A DNA stretch of 64,000 bases from Actinomycetota bacterium (GTDB lineage: Bacteria; Actinomycetota; Acidimicrobiia; Acidimicrobiales; MedAcidi-G1): NCBI GenBank assembly GCA_014381945.1, contig JACNKQ010000031.1, forward strand, positions 1-64,000, in the 5' to 3' direction. Position numbers and translations under genes: made by a program. Below, one piece after another: positions 59,756-64,000 of the stretch (position 1 is the stretch's first letter; the number at the start of each line of letters is the position of its first letter). The notes under the pieces are model-generated. The model was given only the letters and a program-made list of their open reading frames with translations, had not been told where the DNA came from and did not search any database.

Positions 59756-60486
59756 CGGACTATGCGCTGGAAGGAGCGGTTGATGCTGGTGCGCTGGAAT
59801 CCGAGCGCCTCGTAGAGACGGTTGGCATGCCGGTTGTCGGATTCGACGTAGAGCATCGAGTTGCGCAGTCCCTGTCCGCTGAGCCATGCCAGGCCGTCCA
59901 GGACCAACTCCCGACCGAGCCCGCGCCCGTGGAAGTCGGGGTCCACGGCAATGGCGTAGATCTCTCCGATCGGAGGCTGCTCGTCGGCGTGCACCTTTGT
60001 CCAGCAGAAGCCGGCGAGGCGGCCCTCGATCTCGAGCAGGCGGAAGCCGTCGGGGTCGAACCATGGTTCGGCACACTTCCCGGCGAACTCAGCGGGGGTG
60101 AGGTCGCCCTGTTCCGGGTGCCAGTCGAATGCCCGGTTGTTGACCTCGAGGAAGGCGTCTTCGTCGGCGGTGGTGAAGGCGCGCGTGGCGAGGTCGGTGT
60201 CCGGGGCCGGCAGCGGGCGCTCGAGCCGCCACAGGTCCCGGTAGTGGATGAACCCGGCTGCAATCGGTACCCGGTCGCTGGTGGGCGTGGCATTTTCGAT
60301 CCAGAACTCCAGACGGCCTCCCTCGTCGAGCATTACTGCCTGCGTGGCGGCCTCGAGCAGGCGCTGCCGTCGGACGTCGTCGTCTCCCTCCACCCGGAGT
60401 TCGACCAGCCAACCGTTGCGGGCGGTGGTGAGTACGACGGTGTCGGTGCCGTCGGATACCTCGAGACGCTCGGATTCGGTTGCCAT
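59752..60486 (-). CDS. GNAT acetyltransferase, probable mycothiol synthase (MshD-like)
   Basis: 244 residues with tandem GNAT-type halves. The C-terminal half holds the clearer acetyl-CoA motif: IYAIAVDPDFHGRGLGRELV, then MLYVESDNRHANRLYEALGF. The pattern (weak N-terminal half, strong C-terminal half, ending SDNRHANRLYEALGF plus a basic tail) is that of MshD, which acetylates desacetylmycothiol to give mycothiol, the actinobacterial low-molecular-weight thiol. It is about 50 residues shorter than the mycobacterial enzyme. ATG 60486 is chosen because TAGCCT lies 8 bases upstream on the minus strand. Alternatives are general N-acetyltransferases. Confidence 0.72.
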   Translation of the reverse strand: MATESERLEVSDGTDTVVLTTARNGWLVELRVEGDDDVRRQRLLEAATQAVMLDEGGRLEFWIENATPTSDRVPIAAGFIHYRDLWRLERPLPAPDTDLATRAFTTADEDAFLEVNNRAFDWHPEQGDLTPAEFAGKCAEPWFDPDGFRLLEIEGRLAGFCWTKVHADEQPPIGEIYAIAVDPDFHGRGLGRELVLDGLAWLSGQGLRNSMLYVESDNRHANRLYEALGFQRTSINRSFQRIVR

Positions 60487-60494
60487 CGGCGGCG

Positions 60495-60500
60495 AGGCTA
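60495..60500 (-). promoter_or_regulatory. -10 element TAGCCT for the mshD-like gene
   Basis: Minus-strand TAGCCT (60500-60495) ends 8 bases before ATG 60486; the divergent nth gene has its own TACCTT 41 bases away. Confidence 0.5.
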
Positions 60501-60540
60501 GCCGGATGCGTACACGGACCCGCATGCCCTGCACAGGCGG

Positions 60541-60546
60541 TACCTT
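60541..60546 (+). promoter_or_regulatory. -10 element TACCTT for nth
   Basis: TACCTT ends 7 bases before ATG 60554, with no ribosome-binding site upstream. Confidence 0.5.
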
Positions 60547-60553
60547 CGACGGG

Positions 60554-61195
60554 ATGGGACGACCGAGATCACCTGCGGGTCGCGCACGGGAGGCCAACCG
60601 ACGCCTGACCGACGAGTACCCGGACGCCGAATGCGAGCTCACCCACGACAACCCCTACGAGCTGCTGGCGGCGACGATCCTCTCGGCCCAGTGCACCGAC
60701 AAGCGCATCAACATGGTCACGCCGGTGCTTTTCGCCCGCTACCCGACGCCATGGGACCTCGCCGAGGCCGTCCCGTCCGAACTCGAGGAGATCGTCCGGT
60801 CGACCGGCTTCTATGCCAACAAGGCCCGGAGCCTGCTCGGGATGGCGCAGAGGCTGGTCGAGGCCTACGACGGTGAGGTGCCGGGCTCCATGGCCGACCT
60901 GACCTCACTTCCCGGGGTCGGTCGCAAGACGGCGAACGTGGTACGCAGCGTGGCCCTGGGCCTGCCCGGCCTTCCGGTCGACACGCATGTGGGTCGCCTG
61001 TCGCGTCGCCTGGGCCTGACCGGGGAGACGGACCCGGTGAAGGTGGAATACGAGCTCAACCCGATGATCCCGGCGGATGACCGGGGAGATTTCAGCATGC
61101 GCCTGATCCTGCACGGCCGGCGGGTCTGCCCCAGCCGGAAGCCCCGCTGCGGCGAGTGTGTCCTCAACGACTTCTGTCCCGCCTCGGAGGTCTGA
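60554..61195 (+). CDS. nth: endonuclease III
   Basis: 213 residues. Base-excision-repair glycosylase/AP lyase for oxidised pyrimidines. Motifs: ATILSAQCTDKRINMVTP (catalytic Lys in TDKRIN), helix-hairpin-helix LTSLPGVGRKTANVVRSVAL, catalytic Asp in LPVDTHVGRLSRRLGLT, and four cysteines of a [4Fe-4S] loop in VCPSRKPRCGECVLNDFC. Length normal. ATG at 60554 set by the TACCTT -10 element; the longer frame begins antisense to the mshD-like gene. Confidence 0.95.
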   Translation: MGRPRSPAGRAREANRRLTDEYPDAECELTHDNPYELLAATILSAQCTDKRINMVTPVLFARYPTPWDLAEAVPSELEEIVRSTGFYANKARSLLGMAQRLVEAYDGEVPGSMADLTSLPGVGRKTANVVRSVALGLPGLPVDTHVGRLSRRLGLTGETDPVKVEYELNPMIPADDRGDFSMRLILHGRRVCPSRKPRCGECVLNDFCPASEV

Positions 61196-61297
61196 GCGGT
61201 ACCTGCCGCCTGTCGGGAAGGTTGGGGCGGGAGGAGGGAGATTTCGGCATTTCGACTTTCCCTCGTGCGTTGGATGGACTAACTTGCGCCTGTCAGG

Positions 61298-61337
61298 TTC
61301 CCGCCACCTGACCCGCGAGGATCGGGTTCCCGCCACC
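61298..61337. repeat. direct repeat GGTTCCCGCCACC
   Basis: Two 13-bp copies, at about 61298-61310 and 61325-61337, separated by 14 bp, between nth and the downstream minus-strand gene. The function is unknown; they could be regulator sites or remnants of duplication. Confidence 0.6.
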
Positions 61338-61350
61338 CACCTCGCCGCTC

Positions 61351-61383
61351 GGCGCCCCTTTCGAGGGGCGTCGAGCACTTTTT
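61351..61383 (+). terminator. weak terminator-like hairpin with UUCG loop after nth
   Basis: Nine-pair stem (61351-61359 with 61364-61372, one G-U) closed by a UUCG tetraloop (61360-61363); a T5 tract begins 6 bases after the stem (61379-61383). The gap weakens termination. No T tract serves the minus strand, although the convergent small gene ends just downstream. Confidence 0.45.
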
Positions 61384-61386
61384 GGG

Positions 61387-61418
61387 CGCACGTACGACGC
61401 CTGTCGGGCGTACGTGCG
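61387..61418. repeat. 10-bp inverted repeat CGCACGTACG/CGTACGTGCG
   Basis: Perfect 10-bp arms (61387-61396 and 61409-61418) with a 12-bp centre. It lies just 15 bases from the stop of the small minus-strand gene. It could be a regulator site or a bidirectional terminator without T tract. Confidence 0.6.
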
Positions 61419-61432
61419 TGTCGTAGGGTCCT

Positions 61433-61657
61433 TCATCGAAGCCGGCGGCGGGTGCGACCCAACTCCCTCCTGGCGCCCTGGAGGTGGCGCTCGACCTCCA
61501 GCAGGCCGGCGGTGTCGTCGGTGCGTTCTCCGTCGGGCCCGTTGTCGAGGAGTTCGCCGATCCGATCGAGGAGGGCATCCAACTGGCCTACGACCGACGA
61601 GAGTTCAGCGTCAGAGGGAGCGCCCCCTCCTGGGGGTGGGGTGTACCCGGGTGCCAT
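61433..61657 (-). CDS. small conserved hypothetical protein
   Basis: 74 residues, mostly helical: a Pro/Gly-rich N-terminus, then an amphipathic helix pair starting LSSVVGQLDALLDRIGELLD and LLEVERHLQGARRELGRTRR. Third-codon-position GC is high along the frame. The ATG at 61657 is preceded by CAGACT 6 bases upstream, the same hexamer and spacing as at menA. It is divergent from hisD, with about 100 bases between the starts. The family is not recognised. Confidence 0.6.
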   Translation of the reverse strand: MAPGYTPPPGGGAPSDAELSSVVGQLDALLDRIGELLDNGPDGERTDDTAGLLEVERHLQGARRELGRTRRRLR

Positions 61658-61747
61658 GCACAGAGTCTGGTGCAGAACGAGGGCGCCGGCCACCTCATCC
61701 GGGGGCCGGGTGGTGCAAACCCCACCGAGCGGCAGGGGAGTGACCGC

Positions 61748-61753
61748 TAGCGT
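61748..61753 (+). promoter_or_regulatory. -10 element TAGCGT for hisD
   Basis: TAGCGT ends 6 bases before the GTG at 61760, giving a probable leaderless his operon transcript. No attenuator leader peptide or T-box was found upstream. Confidence 0.5.
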
Positions 61754-61759
61754 GGCGGG

Positions 61760-63064
61760 GTGCTCCGACGAATCGACCTGCGTGGCTACGAGGGGGACCT
61801 CGTCGACGTGCTCCCACGCCCCATCCCCGGCGAGGACGGGCCCCTCGAAGCCGTCCGGGCCATCATCGACGATGTGCGTGTCCGCGGCGACGAGGCGATC
61901 CGCGAAATGGGGGAACGTTTCGACGGAGTCCGCCCCGGGTCCCTCGTGGTCGGCCCCGACGAGATGAGCGAATCCCTGTCGGCGATCGACATACCGCTGC
62001 GAACGGCCCTGGAGGTGGCTGCCGGATCGATTCGCCTGCACCACGAGGCCCAGGCCCGAACCGACCACGAGTGGGAGCGTGACGGCCTGTCCGTCAGGTC
62101 GCGGGCCGTACCCGTCGACCGTGCGGGCTGCTACGTCCCGGGGGGCCGGGCCTCGTATCCGTCGACGGTCCTGATGACGGCCATCCCGGCCGGCGTGGCC
62201 GGCGTCGGTGAGGTGGTGGTCTGTGTGCCACCGGGACCAGACGGCCGCATCGCCGACGTGACGCTGGCGGCGGCGGCTGTGGCAGGGGCCGATGTCGTCC
62301 ACCCCGTGGGTGGTGCCCAGGCGATCGCTGCACTCGCCTACGGCACTGAGAGCATCCGGCCGGTCGACGTCGTGGTGGGCCCCGGGAACGTCTACGTAGC
62401 CCTGGCCAAGCGCGAGGTGGCCGGTCGTGTGGGCGTTCCCTCTGCCTTCGCCGGGCCCTCCGAGGTCGTCGTCGTCGCCGATGCGACGGCGCCAGTCGGG
62501 TTCGCAGCCATCGACATGGTGGTGCAGGCCGAACACGGTCCGGACGGGCTGGCCTGGCTGGTCACCTTCGACGAGTCCGTGGCCGACGCCGTCGAGGCCG
62601 AGATCGCCGCCATCACCGAGGCATCCCGGCGCCGCAACGACATCGAATCGACCCTGGCCGTGTCCGGGCTCGTGGTGCTCGTGGAGGACGTCGGACAGGC
62701 GGCTGCGGTGGTGAACCACATCGCCCCGGAGCACCTCCAGCTCATGGTCGGGGATCCACAGGAAGTGGCGGCACAGGTCCGCCACGCAGGGGCCGTGTTC
62801 TGCGGGCCATGGTCGCCGGCATCGCTCGGCGACTACGTGGCGGGCCCGAGCCACGTGCTGCCTACGGCGGGGACGGCGCGCTTCGCCGGTGCTCTTTCGC
62901 TTGCCGACTTCACCAGGGACGTCCACGTGGTCACCGCCGACCGCTCGGCGGTAGCGGCCCTGGGGCCCCATGTGGTCGTCCTCGCCGAGGCCGAGGGCCT
63001 CGACGCACACGCAGAGTCGCTCCGGAGGCGTCTCGCCGCCATCGAAGGAGGCGACGATGTCTGA
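61760..63064 (+). CDS. hisD: histidinol dehydrogenase
   Basis: 434 residues. Catalyses the two-step oxidation of L-histidinol to L-histidine with NAD+ and zinc. Segments: GCYVPGGRASYPSTVLMTAI, GVAGVGEVVVCVPPG, DVVHPVGGAQAIAALAYGTE, VVGPGNVYVALAKREV, GPSEVVVVADATA, QAEHGPDGLAWLVT (catalytic/zinc His), and NHIAPEHLQLMVGDPQ. Full length, with normal order. GTG at 61760 from the TAGCGT element. hisC overlaps it by 8 bases. Confidence 0.96.
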   Translation: MLRRIDLRGYEGDLVDVLPRPIPGEDGPLEAVRAIIDDVRVRGDEAIREMGERFDGVRPGSLVVGPDEMSESLSAIDIPLRTALEVAAGSIRLHHEAQARTDHEWERDGLSVRSRAVPVDRAGCYVPGGRASYPSTVLMTAIPAGVAGVGEVVVCVPPGPDGRIADVTLAAAAVAGADVVHPVGGAQAIAALAYGTESIRPVDVVVGPGNVYVALAKREVAGRVGVPSAFAGPSEVVVVADATAPVGFAAIDMVVQAEHGPDGLAWLVTFDESVADAVEAEIAAITEASRRRNDIESTLAVSGLVVLVEDVGQAAAVVNHIAPEHLQLMVGDPQEVAAQVRHAGAVFCGPWSPASLGDYVAGPSHVLPTAGTARFAGALSLADFTRDVHVVTADRSAVAALGPHVVVLAEAEGLDAHAESLRRRLAAIEGGDDV

Positions 63065-64000
63065 GCTCCCGTCCGCCAGGGGCGAGATAGCCGGCCTGGC
63101 GGGGTACCACTCACCCCAGGTCGAGGTCGAGGTGCGCCTCAACACCAACGAATCGCCGGTGCCGCCACCGGCGGGGTTCCTGGGCGCCCTCGCCGATGCC
63201 GTGCCCACCCTGGGCCTCAACCGCTATCCGGACCGTGCCGCCACCGGCCTGCGGTCAGCCCTGGCACACCGTTACTCAATCGACCCGGCGCAGGTCTTCT
63301 GTGGCAACGGCTCCAACGAGGTCCTCCAGTCGGTGCTGTTGGCATACGGGGGCGCCGGCCGTACAGCGGCGGTGTTCGAGCCCACCTATGCGCTGCACTC
63401 CCAGATCGCCCGAGCCACCGGTACCCGGGTGGTGGCCGGCCGGCGCGGTGACGACTTCCTGCTTTCTGCCGACGTCGTCAGGTCGCTCGTCGAGTCAGAG
63501 CGACCCGACGTCGTGTTCCTCTGCTCGCCGAACAACCCCACCGGAACCATCGACACCCCCGACCTCATACCGGTTGTGCTCGAGTTGCTGGGGGAGTACG
63601 GCGGGCTTCTCGTGGTCGATGAGGCATACGGGCAGTTCGCCGCCACCTCGGCCGTGGACCTGATAGCCGAGGACCGGGCACTGGTGGTCAGCCGTACCTT
63701 CTCCAAGACCTGGGCGTTGGCGGGCCTGCGCCTCGGCTACCTCATGGGCCCATCCTGGTGCCTGTCCGAACTGGACAAGGTGGTGCTCCCGTACCACCTC
63801 GATGCCATCAAGCAGGCGGCCGGGGTCCTGGCGCTCGGGTACGCACCGGAGATGGAGGAGCGGGTGGCCGCCCTGGTCGCCGAACGCGAGCGGGTCACGG
63901 CGGCCCTGCAGGAACTGCCGGTGGAGGTGTGGCCGTCGTCGGCCAACTTCGTACTCTTCCGCCCCGGGGATCGTGCCGCCAGCGAGGTGTGGCAGGGGCT
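63057..64000 (+). CDS. hisC: histidinol-phosphate aminotransferase, 3' end cut by window edge
   Basis: 314 residues are visible; the frame is open at 64000. Fold-type I PLP aminotransferase: LNTNESPVPPPAGF near the N-terminus, SPNNPTGTIDTP, VVDEAYGQFAAT, and the PLP lysine in SRTFSKTWALAGLRLGYLMG. Converts imidazole acetol phosphate to histidinol phosphate, upstream of hisD in the pathway. The ATG at 63057 overlaps hisD by 8 bases, so the two are translationally coupled. Confidence 0.94.
   Translation, partial: MSELPSARGEIAGLAGYHSPQVEVEVRLNTNESPVPPPAGFLGALADAVPTLGLNRYPDRAATGLRSALAHRYSIDPAQVFCGNGSNEVLQSVLLAYGGAGRTAAVFEPTYALHSQIARATGTRVVAGRRGDDFLLSADVVRSLVESERPDVVFLCSPNNPTGTIDTPDLIPVVLELLGEYGGLLVVDEAYGQFAATSAVDLIAEDRALVVSRTFSKTWALAGLRLGYLMGPSWCLSELDKVVLPYHLDAIKQAAGVLALGYAPEMEERVAALVAERERVTAALQELPVEVWPSSANFVLFRPGDRAASEVWQG

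Overview
The window is a GC-rich, gene-dense chromosomal segment of an actinobacterium. Actinobacterial hallmarks include a WhiB iron-sulfur regulator, an MtrA/MtrB/GerMN-lipoprotein operon, a proteasome activator (Bpa), a mycothiol-synthase-like GNAT protein, menaquinone genes, a DUF3040 protein, SepF and DivIVA, and a division and cell wall (dcw) cluster without ftsA. The gene complement suggests a lineage outside the mycolic-acid group, such as Acidimicrobiia. That placement is inference, since no ribosomal RNA is present.

Layout. 1-4544 (minus): a 2-oxoacid dehydrogenase operon E1-alpha, E1-beta, E2, E3, with E3 running off the left edge. 4545-4884: an intergenic region with a strong intrinsic terminator and a possible small RNA. 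4885-7224: an FMN/F420-type oxidoreductase, a zinc-ribbon coiled-coil protein, a membrane protein and a histidine phosphatase. 7247-8411 (minus): a pentapeptide-repeat protein and the RNase P RNA. 8542-14711: whiB, trpD, an SOS-box-controlled DEDDh/GIY-YIG nuclease, queG, a PimB-like mannosyltransferase and an SRPBCC protein, an arrangement that resembles mycobacterial Rv2185c-Rv2192c. 14780-16039: an internally deleted aminotransferase remnant and pfkA. 16055-20096: a 12-bp repeat array, then the minus-strand mtrA-mtrB-lipoprotein genes, an inositol-monophosphatase-family gene and a small membrane gene. 20194-24988: Nudix, dinB (with a 9/10-bp repeat tail), DUF3040, ROK kinase, HNH nuclease and lipoate-ligase-like genes.

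25075-44776 is the dcw cluster and its downstream companions: mraZ, rsmH, ftsL, ftsI, murE, mraY, murD, ftsW, murG, murC, murB, ftsQ, ftsZ, pgeF, yggS, sepF, yggT, divIVA, traR/dksA-like, lspA and rluD. Most junctions from rsmH to ftsQ overlap by 4 to 14 bases, so translation is probably coupled. murF is missing from its usual place between murE and mraY. 44808-54648: an Rrf2 regulator, a phosphodiesterase, bpa, dnaE, an unknown gene, a nitroreductase, and a DUF35/thiolase/hydrolase group. 54659-64000: a YyaL-type protein, menA, a minus-strand operon (mshD-like, rlmN, membrane protein, menG), nth, a small unknown gene, and hisD-hisC running off the right edge.

A recurrent signal is a TANNNT hexamer 6-8 bases before the start codon with no Shine-Dalgarno sequence, seen at about 15 genes. 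It points to widespread leaderless transcription and was used to choose several starts. The most noteworthy items are the LexA-type box inside the nuclease promoter, the aminotransferase deletion remnant, paired palindromes bracketing a -10 element at 20.1 kb, unstable repeat arrays at the ends of dinB and of the GerMN lipoprotein gene, a 20-bp inverted repeat inside the dcw operon, and the murF gap. No CRISPR array, prophage, tRNA or intact transposase was found.
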